From contig CAIKAA010000597.1 in the NCBI GenBank assembly GCA_903825275.1, positions 1 through 45,505 on the forward strand: a stretch of DNA of 45,505 nt, in the 5' to 3' direction. Source of the DNA: an uncultured Fibrobacterota bacterium. GTDB lineage: Bacteria > Fibrobacterota > Fibrobacteria > UBA5070. The notes beneath the pieces are model-generated. The model saw only the letters and a program-made list of their open reading frames with translations. It was not told where the DNA came from and ran no database searches. Numbering within the stretch: position 1 is the first letter of the stretch; the number at the start of each line of letters is the position of its first letter. Positions 16,479 to 25,177 of this stretch are shown here, in pieces. Position numbers and translations under genes: made by a program.

Positions 16479-16510
16479 GAACAAAACGACAGATTCTGTC
16501 TGTTTTGTTC
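16479..16510 (+). terminator. Long hairpin centred on a GACA-N5-TGTC palindrome
   Basis: GAACAAAAC with GACAG (16479-16492) pairs with CTGTC and TGTTTTGTTC (16496-16510), with a small bulge. The centre is GACAGATTCTGTC (16488-16500). It lies 29 nt after the HTATIP2-like stop, between convergent genes. It is likely a bidirectional terminator, although the T-run is interrupted by G. Confidence 0.6.
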
Positions 16511-16565
16511 TTGGCGCTTTGGTTCTTGCTAAGCAGCCCCCACATCACAAAGTCCTAAGGCCGCG

Positions 16566-16793
16566 TCAGGGGCGGTCCTCACGCAATTGCCGAAGTTCGT
16601 CAAGGATTTGAGTCGCCGTCCGAGCTGCGCCTTTGGCCGAGCCCAGCCTGGAAAACATCGAGAAGGCTGGCTTTACGGATTCTTCGATCCGGCAAATCAA
16701 CTCGGCTTTCATGCCTTCCTGAAGCAACGGGTGCTGGAGCGAAACTCGCCCTCCTGCATCGACCAAAACGTCTTGTCGAATCACGGTACTCAT
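16566..16793 (-). CDS. Orphan antitoxin-like small protein (VapB/DUF2281-like)
   Basis: A 75-residue protein. The N-terminus (DVLVDAGGRVSLQHPLLQEGM) resembles the beta-rich start of type II antitoxins of the VapB/DUF2281 kind, and the C-terminal part (LGSAKGAARTATQILDELRQLR) resembles their toxin-binding tail. The ATG at 16793 has AAGGAGA about 14 nt upstream, a little far. No toxin gene follows: the next 100 nt downstream hold only a hairpin. The gene and its flanks sit between two direct repeats (16417 and 16931), so it may be a one-gene cassette or the survivor of a toxin-antitoxin pair. Family call by eye. Confidence 0.6.
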   Translation of the reverse strand: MSTVIRQDVLVDAGGRVSLQHPLLQEGMKAELICRIEESVKPAFSMFSRLGSAKGAARTATQILDELRQLREDRP

Positions 16794-16930
16794 GCATTGG
16801 AAGATACTCTCCTTCACAAGGATGAAGCAAGGTGGAAGTTCCCAAGTAGAATCATCGACGCCATCGCCGGATCCAATCCAACACCAGCCGACTCGACACC
16901 TGGCGGGATGCAAGCTGTCCCTGACCTTCA

Positions 16931-16978
16931 GCGGATCTTGGAGAATGGCCAGATGGTCGGGTGAGATTGGGGGGAGGC
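16931..16978 (+). repeat. Direct repeat, copy B
   Basis: Second copy of the 46-nt repeat, 514 nt from copy A, in the same orientation, and not part of an intact gene. The bases to its left have no similarity to the HTATIP2-like gene, so only the gene's last codons were duplicated. Confidence 0.85.
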
Positions 16979-17058
16979 ATTTGCGCGTCCGTCAAGTAGC
17001 CCGTTCCAGGCAAAGGTGGCGAGAAGATTCGCGGGGTAACAAGTGCGATTTGTTTGGT

Positions 17059-17071
17059 GACAGTTTGTGTC
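17059..17071. repeat. GACA-N5-TGTC palindrome
   Basis: GACAGTTTGTGTC, touching the last base of the stop codon of the minus-strand FISUMP gene. Confidence 0.75.
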
Positions 17072-18285
17072 TAATCCTTGATGCACCGGGCGGAATAGGC
17101 GTCATCCAATGAATTCCTGAACGATTCAAGGGAAGCCATGCCATAGCTGAGAGACTTGAACTCTGCCAAGCCTCCTTGAATTTCGGTTGCGCTCCACCAA
17201 TAACTGATTCTTGTCGCATCCAGGAATGACTTTCCCCATCGGAGTCCTGCAGGCAAGCCTCGGAAACCAAAAATGTCCCATCCACCGAAACCATCTGAAA
17301 ATTGCTTCCATCCAGTCGTAGCCTTGAGAGCCAGTCCATACGGGTTCCATCCCACAATGTCGCTGTACTTGAGAGTTGGAGCAAAGCGACTCAAACTCAC
17401 ACGGTCATCCGCTGACAGTGCAATTTGAAGATCCTCCCATTCCAATTTTTTAGGAACATGCCAGCCACTTGGGCAAATCCCGCGAATTTTGGGGTAGAGA
17501 TTCTGTTCACATGACCATTCCTTGCAAGAATCTGGGTAAAGGCACCCAATGTGAGGACAATTTAGGGGTAGATCCATCAATACAACCCATTGGTACAAAC
17601 GACCGTACCGCGCTCCTTTAGTTGGATTCTCGTTCATGGAGTCGTATCCACCCTTCCCATTTGGATGAGTGATGTCCGGACCCCAATAAAACCACGAACT
17701 GTCCACCGCATAATTCAGGTTCTCTCCCATCCATGTCTGCGTGCCAATCCTCACCGTGCGGTAGGTCTGGCCATCGCGGTCATCGTGCAGCGATCCGTAA
17801 TCAATCAAAGGATTCCAGGGAATCCCAGCGTCGTCTTTCCAGGCGGTGTCGATCTTAAAGAGGATGTTGCCCGAATCGCCTCCAACCGGAAGCACAACCA
17901 GTCGCTTGCCCTTCCAAAAAACCGTGAGCGTTTCGCTGTCGGCTGGCCCCATCGCCCGCGCAGCCAAAGGAGACACAGACCTCCTTCCTTCGCTCCAGAC
18001 GGCGATGTTCCGCCCCGCTCCGTCCACGTTTCCAAACACAATCCTCGGTCGACTATTTTCGATCACCAGATGAGAGGCGACAGAAATTGACTTGGACAGG
18101 CGCGCCGCGACTCCGGTAGTGCGCGACAAAATCCATTTCCCATCCAAGCTGGTCGTGATCGAGTCGGTTTGGGTCTTGACCGCCACTCCGGGCAACGGAG
18201 TGCCGTTCAGGTCAAGGACCGTCCCGCTGAAGTTGGCCGCCAGCGCCAGGGCGGGAAGTGCGAAGAGGGAAAGGATTTGTTTCAT
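17071..18285 (-). CDS. Secreted FISUMP-domain protein
   Basis: A 404-residue protein with signal peptide MKQILSLFALPALALAA. Residues about 18-60 form a carboxypeptidase-regulatory-like domain (FSGTVLDLNGTPLPGV, then TTSLDGKW). The C-terminal ~215 residues are the FISUMP domain (Fibrobacter major paralogous domain): DGQTYRTVRIGTQTWMGENL, KGARYGRLYQW, GICPSGWHVPKKLEWEDL, then the YWWSAT region. Four cysteines at CPHIGCLYPDSC and C-EQN may form disulfides. The domain is thought to be exported; its function is unknown. The start at 18285 gives the signal peptide. The gene diverges from a TIGR02147 gene across 163 nt. Confidence 0.9.
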   Translation of the reverse strand: MKQILSLFALPALALAANFSGTVLDLNGTPLPGVAVKTQTDSITTSLDGKWILSRTTGVAARLSKSISVASHLVIENSRPRIVFGNVDGAGRNIAVWSEGRRSVSPLAARAMGPADSETLTVFWKGKRLVVLPVGGDSGNILFKIDTAWKDDAGIPWNPLIDYGSLHDDRDGQTYRTVRIGTQTWMGENLNYAVDSSWFYWGPDITHPNGKGGYDSMNENPTKGARYGRLYQWVVLMDLPLNCPHIGCLYPDSCKEWSCEQNLYPKIRGICPSGWHVPKKLEWEDLQIALSADDRVSLSRFAPTLKYSDIVGWNPYGLALKATTGWKQFSDGFGGWDIFGFRGLPAGLRWGKSFLDATRISYWWSATEIQGGLAEFKSLSYGMASLESFRNSLDDAYSARCIKD

Positions 18286-18448
18286 GGCTGGGTTCCCATA
18301 CGGGCTCAAGGAATGGATTGCGTGTGAAGAAGATCAGAGAGATCGGAAGATCTTGCAATGCCATGCCTGAAAATAATCCGGCCAAAATGTCCGGGGTTTT
18401 TGTGGGGTAGATCACACGGGCGAGGTTTTTCGAATCCAAATTGGGTGA

Positions 18449-19303
18449 ATGCGGGATCCGCTCAACGACGAACTGCTCTGGACGGCGAAGGATTATCGCG
18501 AATTTCTTTCGCTTTGGTTAGAGCGCGAGAAGGTGCGGCGCCCGAATCTTTCTCTATACGCGCTGGGGAAAAAGCTCGCCCTGGACGCGAGTTTGTTGGG
18601 AAAGATCCTCGCGGGGGAGCGTCACTTGGCCACTTCGCGGATCCAGCCCATTTGCGATCTGGTGGGGCTTATGGGAAACCAAGCCGAATATTTCCGGCAC
18701 CTGGTGCTGCATGCCAAATCCAAGACCGCTCGCGAGGCCCAGGCCTGCTTTGAACGAATGCAGGAACTGCGTCGGATCGCCCCGGTCCCTTTGGACGACG
18801 CCCAGGAATCCTACTGGGACAAGTGGACCCACATTGCCTTGCGGTCGCTGTTGGTGTGCGGGAATTTTCAGGACGACTGGGAAACGCTGGGCAAATTGCT
18901 CTATCCGCCCCAAACGGCGGCGGCCACCAAGCAGGCCATGCGGACACTGGAACGGTTGGGCATGATCGCCAAGGATGCCCAGGGCCATTGGCGACCCATC
19001 GAACCGTTCGTGCGCGACAGGCAGAGTTCGCAGACGCGGGCCTTGCGCAACTTCCATCGCCAATCGCTTTTGTTGGCCTTGGACGCCCTGGAAAAGCTGC
19101 CCACCACCCAACGCCACATCTCTTCGGTTTCCGTGGCCGTGGACGAGGCAAAATACCAGGAGCTGGTGGGCATGATCGAAGACCTGCGGTCGCGCGTCCT
19201 CACGCGTTCCAGCCTGGTCGAGCGGCCCCAGCGGGTGGTCCAACTCAATTTGCAGCTGGTGCCACTGGCAGGTCCCGGGATCACTCCCCCGGAATCTGTC
19301 TAG
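18449..19303 (+). CDS. TIGR02147 family protein (putative regulator)
   Basis: A 284-residue member of the second largest paralogous family of Fibrobacter. The N-terminal part (about 10-75) looks like a helix-turn-helix: YREFLSLWLEREK, LSLYALGKKLALDASLLGKIL, AGERHLATSRIQPICDLVGL, then AEYFRHLV. The C-terminal half is the family domain (WTHIALRSLLVCGNF, AAATKQAMRTLERLGMI, ISSVSVAVDEAKYQELVGMI, PQRVVQLNLQLVPLA). No membrane segment. The next gene, a lipoprotein, starts 11 nt after the stop, so they form an operon. A role as DNA-binding regulator is inferred from the N-terminus only. Confidence 0.88.
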   Translation: MRDPLNDELLWTAKDYREFLSLWLEREKVRRPNLSLYALGKKLALDASLLGKILAGERHLATSRIQPICDLVGLMGNQAEYFRHLVLHAKSKTAREAQACFERMQELRRIAPVPLDDAQESYWDKWTHIALRSLLVCGNFQDDWETLGKLLYPPQTAAATKQAMRTLERLGMIAKDAQGHWRPIEPFVRDRQSSQTRALRNFHRQSLLLALDALEKLPTTQRHISSVSVAVDEAKYQELVGMIEDLRSRVLTRSSLVERPQRVVQLNLQLVPLAGPGITPPESV

Positions 19304-19314
19304 ATTGGCACTGG

Positions 19315-20376
19315 ATGAGAGCACAAGTGAAACACACCGCCCTTGGGTTCGCCTTGGCTTTGGCGGGATGCACGATGTCCCCGACCTCGGGCGGATCGGG
19401 AACCGATGCGGGGAATGCCGTGACCGTTTCGGCCCTTTCCCCCACTGGCCAAGCTCTGGCGGGAGCGCGAGTCGAGATCTGGCCTGCCGATTCCAACGCC
19501 ACCTGGAACGCCGCCACGCCCTCTTTCCTAGCCACGACCGGCACCGATGGACAGGCGCACTTGCGGGTCCCCAGCGGTTCGTGGTCGGTGGTGGTGCGCA
19601 AAGACGGCAATGCCTACTGGCGTTTGTTGGATTCAAGCAACCGCGTGTCCGACACCTTGCGCCCAACGGCCAGGTTGGCGGGAATCTGGCACGGCGCGGA
19701 AGGACAGATTTTGTCCGCATTGGGCATGGGAAGTCAAACTCGCTGCGGCCCCGGTGGATTTTTCCAATTCGACAGTTTGCCGTGGGGGGATCTTTCCCTG
19801 CGCCTGACTGGCCTTGCCATCCTGCGAACCTTGGTGACAGTCGATCCCGGCACCCAGTCCATGGTCTTGGTGAAGTCAGATTCTGTCCCAGCAAAACTCG
19901 AAAGTCTTCCCGCCGACTCCTTGCTGCCTTGGGCGCCCAAACCCGTCCCCGCCGCGTTGCCCTCGTCGGCTTTGGGAGATACCGGCGCCTTTTCGATGGC
20001 CGTGCGATTGCAACGCACCGACACCACCCAACCGGTTTGGGCCATCAGTTGGACCGATGGGGATTCTTCGGGAGTGCGCGTGGGCTGGCAAGGCAGCGAC
20101 ACGGTCAACTTGGAAGTCAACGGAAGGCCACACCGCATTCGCGGCATTCCCTTGACCCAGAACTCCCAACAAGTTGGTTTGTCTTGGAACGGACGGTTGA
20201 TCATCGTCTACCTGGGTTCCGACACGTTGCTCACCCTGACCTCGACCGCCCCCGTCAACCGCCATACCTGGAAAGCCCCTCTATTGGCAAGCCAAGGCGT
20301 GTCGAAGGTGGAATGGATCGCGTTCAAACGCGGCCTATTTACGGGCGATTGGCTGGTGAGGTTGTCGCGGCTTTAG
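19315..20376 (+). CDS. Lipoprotein with Ig-like and LamG-like regions
   Basis: A 353-residue protein. Lipoprotein signal with lipobox LAGC (residues about 16-19) is followed by a Ser/Gly linker (SPTSGGSGTDAGN) and an Ig-like domain (ALSPTGQALAGARVEIWPAD, then VPSGSWSVVV). The C-terminal ~150 residues resemble a concanavalin/LamG fold (FSMAVRLQRTD, VWAISWTDGDSSGVRVGW, VGLSWNGRLIIVYLG). The ATG at 19315 is chosen because it gives the signal peptide; a much longer in-frame opening overlaps the TIGR02147 gene. It pairs with the upstream TIGR02147 gene, as 38027-39910 does with 37143-38030. Probably surface-exposed; ligand unknown. Confidence 0.75.
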   Translation: MRAQVKHTALGFALALAGCTMSPTSGGSGTDAGNAVTVSALSPTGQALAGARVEIWPADSNATWNAATPSFLATTGTDGQAHLRVPSGSWSVVVRKDGNAYWRLLDSSNRVSDTLRPTARLAGIWHGAEGQILSALGMGSQTRCGPGGFFQFDSLPWGDLSLRLTGLAILRTLVTVDPGTQSMVLVKSDSVPAKLESLPADSLLPWAPKPVPAALPSSALGDTGAFSMAVRLQRTDTTQPVWAISWTDGDSSGVRVGWQGSDTVNLEVNGRPHRIRGIPLTQNSQQVGLSWNGRLIIVYLGSDTLLTLTSTAPVNRHTWKAPLLASQGVSKVEWIAFKRGLFTGDWLVRLSRL

Positions 20377-20417
20377 GTCAAGGACAAACGCGTGTCAGGA
20401 GAAATGGCCGGGCTCGA

Positions 20418-23237
20418 TCAGTGCGCCTTGCCCCAACTGGGCGCGATCCCGGCCTCGGCGACCAGCGGCACCGTTAGCACCAATGCTTCTTCCATCAAGT
20501 CCTTGATCCGGCGGGCGGCTTCTTCGGCTTGGTCGACGGCGGCTTCGAACACCAGTTCGTCGTGGACCTGCAACAACATTTTGGCGGGCAATCCCGCTTC
20601 GCGAATTTCGCGATCGACCAAGAGCATGGCCTTCTTGACCAGATCTGCCGCGCTGCCCTGCACCGGGGTGTTGGCGGCTTCGCGTTCGGCCCGCTCGCGC
20701 ACGGCGCGGTTGCGGTCTCCCAGCTCGCGGATCCAGCGCTTGCGGCCCAGAATCGTGGTCACATAACCCTTTTCGCGACCTTCTTCCACGACCTTCTCCA
20801 TCCAGGGCCTGACTGCCGGATAGGCCGCGAAGTAGCCATCGATGAATCGCTTGGCGTCGGCGAAGGGCACACCCAATTGCTGGGACAAGGCGTGTGCGCC
20901 CATCCCGTACACCACCCCGAAATTCACCACCTTGGCCTGGCGGCGCATGTCGGAGGTCACCTCTGAAACCTCGACCCCTGCCACCAAGGCCGCCGTGCGC
21001 GCATGGATGTCTTCGCCGCGCTGGTAGACCTCGCACAAGGCGCTGTCTTGGGACAAATGCGCCAATAGGCGCAGTTCGATTTGGCTGTAGTCGGCAGCGA
21101 TCAACACATTGCCGGGCGAGGCCACAAACCCCTCGCGTAGGCGTCGTCCCGATTCGCCGCGGATCGGGATGTTTTGCAAGTTCGGATCCGAGCTGGAAAG
21201 ACGGCCCGTGGCCGCCACCATTTGGTTGAAACGGGTGTGGACCCGATTTTGGCTGTCGCAAAGCGTGGGCAACACCTCGACGTAGGTCCCCATCAACTTG
21301 GAAATTTCGCGGTGTTCCAAAACCACCGCGGGCAGGGCGTGAGATTCGCGCAATTCTTCCAAGGCGTCGGAATCGGTCGAAATCTGTCCGGTCGCCGTCT
21401 TGCGGCCACCCTTGAGGCCAAGCTTGGTGAACAGGATTTCGCCCAACTGCTTGGGCGAGGCCACGTTGAAGGGCTCTCCCGCCAGATGGTGGGCTTTGGC
21501 CTCCAGCTCCAGCAACAGAGCTTTCATTTCCGTGGAAAGTTTGGCGAACAAGTCCCTGTCCAAGGCGATGCCTTCGCGCTCCATTTGCGACAGCACGTCC
21601 ATCAGAGGGCGTTCGATCGTGTCGTACAACTCCCACAGTCCTTCGCGCTTCAAGTCCTCCGCCAGCCCCTCCCAGACCCGCAGGGCCCAGTCGGCGCCTT
21701 CGCCGCCAAAGGCTGCCACGGCATCCGGATCCAATTGATCGAAGGTCTTGCGATTTCGCCCCGTGCCGGTCACGCCATCCAGGGAAAGCAGGGAGTGTCC
21801 CGCTTTTCGAAACACCAGCTTTTCCAAGGAAGATTGGCGGTCGCCGGGAGCCAACAGGTAGGCGGCCAATCCCGCGTCATCGATCCGCCCCGACACGGCC
21901 AGACCTTCCGCCGCCAAGGACCGAAGTCCGTTTCGTGCATCGGCTGTGATCCAATGACGGTTTTTGTCCAATAGGATCGGGCCAAGAATCTCTTTCACAT
22001 CCTGGTGGGAAGCATTTCCCAAGGTGGAATGGAACAGCGGAACATACCGCGATAGACCCTGGGCCCACGAGATCGCAAACCCCACCGGCCGATCCACGAT
22101 GGTGCCCGCGACCACGGCGCGCACATCCAGGGAAGCGACAGGCACGTGCGACAGAATTTGCCCTAAGGTTTCCAGATCTTCCCGGCTGGACACCACCTGG
22201 TAGTTGCCCAAGATGCGCGATGCCGAAGCACTTGCCGCCTGGGGAACCGCCTCGACGGATTCGGGAGAGGCGAACAGATCCAGGCCATCGGTTTTGACCG
22301 ATGGGGGAGGAGCTTGGGGAGTGGGGTCGGCCCAGATTTGGGTCGGCCCCGCGGTTTTTTGGCCCAGGCGCGAAAGCGATGGCAAGAGGGTCTTCATTCC
22401 CAAGTCTGTCAGAAATTGACGCAAACGAACTGTGTCGAGACCGCTGTAGCGCAAATCGTCCAGGGCCGAAGGAGGAGGTAAATCCTCGCGCAAAGTCACC
22501 AGGGTCCGCGACATTTCCATCGATTCGCGTCCGGCTTCCAGATGGCCGCGCAGGGCTTTCTTCTTGACGCCGATGGTTTCGAGGTTGGCGTACACGCCAT
22601 CGATGGTTTGCCACTGGCACAACAACTCGGTAGCGGTTTTTTCTCCCACCCGCGGCACCCCCGGCACGTTGTCCGAAGCGTCACCGACCAAGGCCAGGTA
22701 ATCGCGCACTTGGTCGGGGCGTACCCCGAACTTGGCCTCTACCCAGGCCGCGTCGATCTCTTCGGGGCGCTCACCTCCCCGACCCGGATCAAACAACTTC
22801 ACTTGGTCATCGACCAAGGCCATCAAATCCTTGTCGCGGGTCATCAAGTAAACGGGAAGGCCCGCCTCGCGCCCCATGCGGGCATAGGTTGCCATCAAGT
22901 CGTCGGCTTCGAATTCGGGAAGCGACAAGATGGGCAGCCCACAGGCCTCGGCGAGCTTGTCGACCCAGGGGATCTGCTCCTTTAGGGCATCCGGCATCGG
23001 TTGGCGTTGGGCCTTGTAGGCCGGGTACAATTTGTGTCGGAAGGTGGGCCCTGGAAGATCGCGGACAATGGCCATGTGGCTCGCCTCGCGCGTCTCGGCA
23101 ACCCGGATCAAGGCCTGGGCAAAGCCGTAGATGGCGGTGGTGGGATTCCCTTGAGGCGAGCGCATATCGGTGCGCATCAGGGCGTAAAAGGAGCGGTAGG
23201 CCAAGGCCATGGCATCAACTAGGTAGAGTCCGGACAT
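20418..23237 (-). CDS. polA: DNA polymerase I with degenerate 3'-5' exonuclease domain
   Basis: A 939-residue protein. The N-terminal 5'-nuclease domain (about 1-290) shows YLVDAMALAYRSFYAL, FEADDLMATYA, TRDKDLMAL and VGDASDNVPGVPRVGEKTA. The polymerase domain (about 560-939) shows AADYSQIELRLLAHLSQD (motif A), RRQAKVVNFGVVYGMGA (motif B) and LLQVHDELVFEA (motif C). The middle domain keeps the size of a 3'-5' exonuclease but not its acidic residues: the usual DTET is VASLDVRA and the usual NxKYD is ADARNGL. Proofreading is therefore probably absent. The start is set by alignment with the family; no clear ribosome site. The gene works in repair and Okazaki fragment processing. Confidence 0.95.
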   Translation of the reverse strand: MSGLYLVDAMALAYRSFYALMRTDMRSPQGNPTTAIYGFAQALIRVAETREASHMAIVRDLPGPTFRHKLYPAYKAQRQPMPDALKEQIPWVDKLAEACGLPILSLPEFEADDLMATYARMGREAGLPVYLMTRDKDLMALVDDQVKLFDPGRGGERPEEIDAAWVEAKFGVRPDQVRDYLALVGDASDNVPGVPRVGEKTATELLCQWQTIDGVYANLETIGVKKKALRGHLEAGRESMEMSRTLVTLREDLPPPSALDDLRYSGLDTVRLRQFLTDLGMKTLLPSLSRLGQKTAGPTQIWADPTPQAPPPSVKTDGLDLFASPESVEAVPQAASASASRILGNYQVVSSREDLETLGQILSHVPVASLDVRAVVAGTIVDRPVGFAISWAQGLSRYVPLFHSTLGNASHQDVKEILGPILLDKNRHWITADARNGLRSLAAEGLAVSGRIDDAGLAAYLLAPGDRQSSLEKLVFRKAGHSLLSLDGVTGTGRNRKTFDQLDPDAVAAFGGEGADWALRVWEGLAEDLKREGLWELYDTIERPLMDVLSQMEREGIALDRDLFAKLSTEMKALLLELEAKAHHLAGEPFNVASPKQLGEILFTKLGLKGGRKTATGQISTDSDALEELRESHALPAVVLEHREISKLMGTYVEVLPTLCDSQNRVHTRFNQMVAATGRLSSSDPNLQNIPIRGESGRRLREGFVASPGNVLIAADYSQIELRLLAHLSQDSALCEVYQRGEDIHARTAALVAGVEVSEVTSDMRRQAKVVNFGVVYGMGAHALSQQLGVPFADAKRFIDGYFAAYPAVRPWMEKVVEEGREKGYVTTILGRKRWIRELGDRNRAVRERAEREAANTPVQGSAADLVKKAMLLVDREIREAGLPAKMLLQVHDELVFEAAVDQAEEAARRIKDLMEEALVLTVPLVAEAGIAPSWGKAH

Positions 23238-23373
23238 GGAGGAAAGATCTAAACCTTGAATTCTTCCGTTGACGAATGACCAAAACAATCGGAAAAATGA
23301 AGTTGCATCGAACGGTTTTCGGGTGGAACACCCTGAAAATCGCGGATATGCGCGGTCCTTCCAGGAGCAACGG

Positions 23374-24318
23374 ATGCCCCTAGGCTTGAGAAAATATTTC
23401 TGGGTCCTGCTCGTCTTCCTTCCGAATGCGACACGGGCTGCAAGCGACACGGGACTGTCGTTGTGGACTCCCGATTCCCTACGCTGGAGCGAAGGGCTCA
23501 TTCGCCTGCACGGCGGGCGAATCACGATCCAACTGCCCAAAGGCTTCCGCTACCTGAATCCCCGCGCAGCCACCTATGTCCTAGAAGAGCTCTGGGGCAA
23601 TCCTCATGGGGTCTCCACCTTGGGGATGATTTTTGGACCCGGCCAAAATCCGTTGCGCGACACCTCGTGGGGAGTCGTCCTATCCTATGAAGAATACGGG
23701 CATGTCGACGACAAGGATGCTTCGTGCCTCGATTATGAAGACCTGTTGAAAACCCTGCGGTCCCAAGCCGAAGCCAGCAACGCCCAACGCGTCCAAACCG
23801 GTTTTGCCAAAGTCCAGCTGTTGGGATGGGCCGAACGACCGACCTACGATTCGCGTTCCAAAACCTTGGTTTGGGCCAAGGAATTGGATTTTGGCAATCC
23901 TGAACGCACACTGAACTATAGCGTTCGCATGCTGGGCCGGACGGGCGTCCTGAATTTGAACGCCGTGTCCCCACTGCGCTCCTTGGGCGACGTGAAAGCG
24001 GGAATGACGGCTTTGACGGCGGCCACCGAATTCACGCGGGGAAATCGCTATGCCGACTACGAGCCAACATCCGACCGCATGGCTGGGATCGGGCTAGGGG
24101 CTTTGGTGGCAGAAGTCGCGGGCAGCGCCAAGACGGCCACCCAGATTGATTTTTTCCAATGGTTTACCGCGACGATTCCGTTGGGAAAATTTTGGCTTTT
24201 CCTGGTTGCGATCGCGGGAGTCGCCCTGGGGGTCTTCTGGCGCTACCGAAAACACCCGAAAGAGGACGAAGCCTTGGTTCACACTCCTCTGCCGAACCCC
24301 GAGACCTCGAAGAGCTGA
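23374..24318 (+). CDS. DUF2167 family membrane-anchored protein
   Basis: A 314-residue protein with a signal peptide (LRKYFWVLLVFLPNATRA) and a single C-terminal membrane helix (FWLFLVAIAGVALGVFW) followed by a basic tail, so the body lies outside the cytoplasm. Family patterns are clear: GLIRLHGGRITIQLPKGFRY, EELWGNPHG, WGVVLSYEEYGHVDDKDAS, VQLLGWAERPTYD, WAKELDFG, TLNYSVRMLGR, GVLNLNAVS and EFTRGNRYADY. The function of DUF2167 is unknown. The ATG at 23374 has AGGAG with a 6-nt spacer; an earlier in-frame codon would lose the signal peptide. It diverges from polA across 136 nt. Confidence 0.9.
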   Translation: MPLGLRKYFWVLLVFLPNATRAASDTGLSLWTPDSLRWSEGLIRLHGGRITIQLPKGFRYLNPRAATYVLEELWGNPHGVSTLGMIFGPGQNPLRDTSWGVVLSYEEYGHVDDKDASCLDYEDLLKTLRSQAEASNAQRVQTGFAKVQLLGWAERPTYDSRSKTLVWAKELDFGNPERTLNYSVRMLGRTGVLNLNAVSPLRSLGDVKAGMTALTAATEFTRGNRYADYEPTSDRMAGIGLGALVAEVAGSAKTATQIDFFQWFTATIPLGKFWLFLVAIAGVALGVFWRYRKHPKEDEALVHTPLPNPETSKS

Positions 24319-24327
24319 ATTTCCGGC

Positions 24328-24990
24328 TCAGATCGGCGATCTTTCTCCGCGTTCTCGGGCGAGTTCGCGGAGGAAGGTTTGGAGGAGTTCGGATCGTTTT
24401 TGGGCTTCTAGACGTCCCGCGTGGGTTTTCATGGTCGAGGGCAAGCCCAAGAGCTTGGTGAAAAAGTGGTCGACCGCGTACTGGGTGTCGTCCCATTCGC
24501 GGTGGTTGGCCCATGGGTCGTCGGGATGGACCAGGGCCGAATTCCAACTGCCAGCCAACATCAGGCAACGCGCCAAGCCATGGGCTCCCAGGGCATCCAA
24601 TCGGTCGGCATCTTGGACCACCTGGGCCTCCACGGTGCGCGGCGCAAGGTTTGCCGTGAAGGAATGGGCTTCGATGGCATGAGCTATTTGGGGGATTTGT
24701 TGTGGTTTCCAACCCGCTTCGCCAAGAAATCGCGCCGCAGCTTGGGCGGCGAGGAGACTGGCGCGAGGACGATCGATCGATTTTTTGGGCACCGCCACGC
24801 AATCGTGGAGCCAAGCGGCGGCGAACACCACGTCCCCTTGGGCCGATTCCGACTGGGCTAGATCGAGGGCCGAACGCACGACCCGGCGCACATGCCCCAG
24901 GTCATGGGCGGCATCGCCGAATTGGCCGTCTCGACCAAGGAAGGCGACGAACCGAGCTTCCCAATCCAGAGAGTCAATTTCTGTCGACAT
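24328..24990 (-). CDS. HD-domain phosphohydrolase
   Basis: A 220-residue protein with metal-binding residues in order: HDLGHVRRV (about 28-36), AAAWLHDCVAV (HD pair), IAHAIEAHSF and VVQDADRLDALGAHG. This is the single-domain HD family that includes YedJ-like predicted hydrolases; the substrate is not known. The ATG at 24990 lies inside the previous small gene, whose stop is at 24974, so translation is probably coupled. It is the third gene of the yicC operon. Confidence 0.87.
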   Translation of the reverse strand: MSTEIDSLDWEARFVAFLGRDGQFGDAAHDLGHVRRVVRSALDLAQSESAQGDVVFAAAWLHDCVAVPKKSIDRPRASLLAAQAAARFLGEAGWKPQQIPQIAHAIEAHSFTANLAPRTVEAQVVQDADRLDALGAHGLARCLMLAGSWNSALVHPDDPWANHREWDDTQYAVDHFFTKLLGLPSTMKTHAGRLEAQKRSELLQTFLRELARERGERSPI

Positions 24991-25177
24991 CTGGCTTGGT
25001 CTCCGGCGGCTTCGTCCGGCGAGCCTTCCCCACTCGCGCAACAGAAATTGGTTCGTCTTCCAGCCGCATCACTTTTCCGAACATGGCGCAGCCCGCCCGA
25101 CCAGGACGGCACGCCAATCCACCCAGGCGGTGGCAAATCTCGGTGGTGCCGTCTTGGTGAGGACAGTAGAAGGACAT
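24974..25177 (-). CDS. Small cysteine-rich protein in the yicC operon
   Basis: A 67-residue protein. Four cysteines with histidines lie in the first 30 residues (YCPHQDGTTEICHRLGGLAC, then GCAMFG), a pattern that suggests a metal-binding ribbon. The tail is basic and Pro-rich. The ATG at 25177 directly abuts the yicC stop, and its own stop lies 17 nt inside the HD-hydrolase gene, so all three are translated as a unit. I do not recognise a family. The tight operon and the ordered cysteines support a real gene. Confidence 0.65.
   Translation of the reverse strand: MSFYCPHQDGTTEICHRLGGLACRPGRAGCAMFGKVMRLEDEPISVARVGKARRTKPPETKPDVDRN

Noticed and set aside
18823-19314. Long N-terminal extension of the lipoprotein gene at 19315
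   Set aside because: It overlaps the TIGR02147 gene in another frame, and the ATG at 19315 gives a clear lipoprotein signal.
20384-20397. GACA-N6-TGTC near 20384 as another copy of the dispersed palindrome (also 23449 and 38050)
   Set aside because: Spacing is six rather than five, so I left these out of the count to keep the motif strict.
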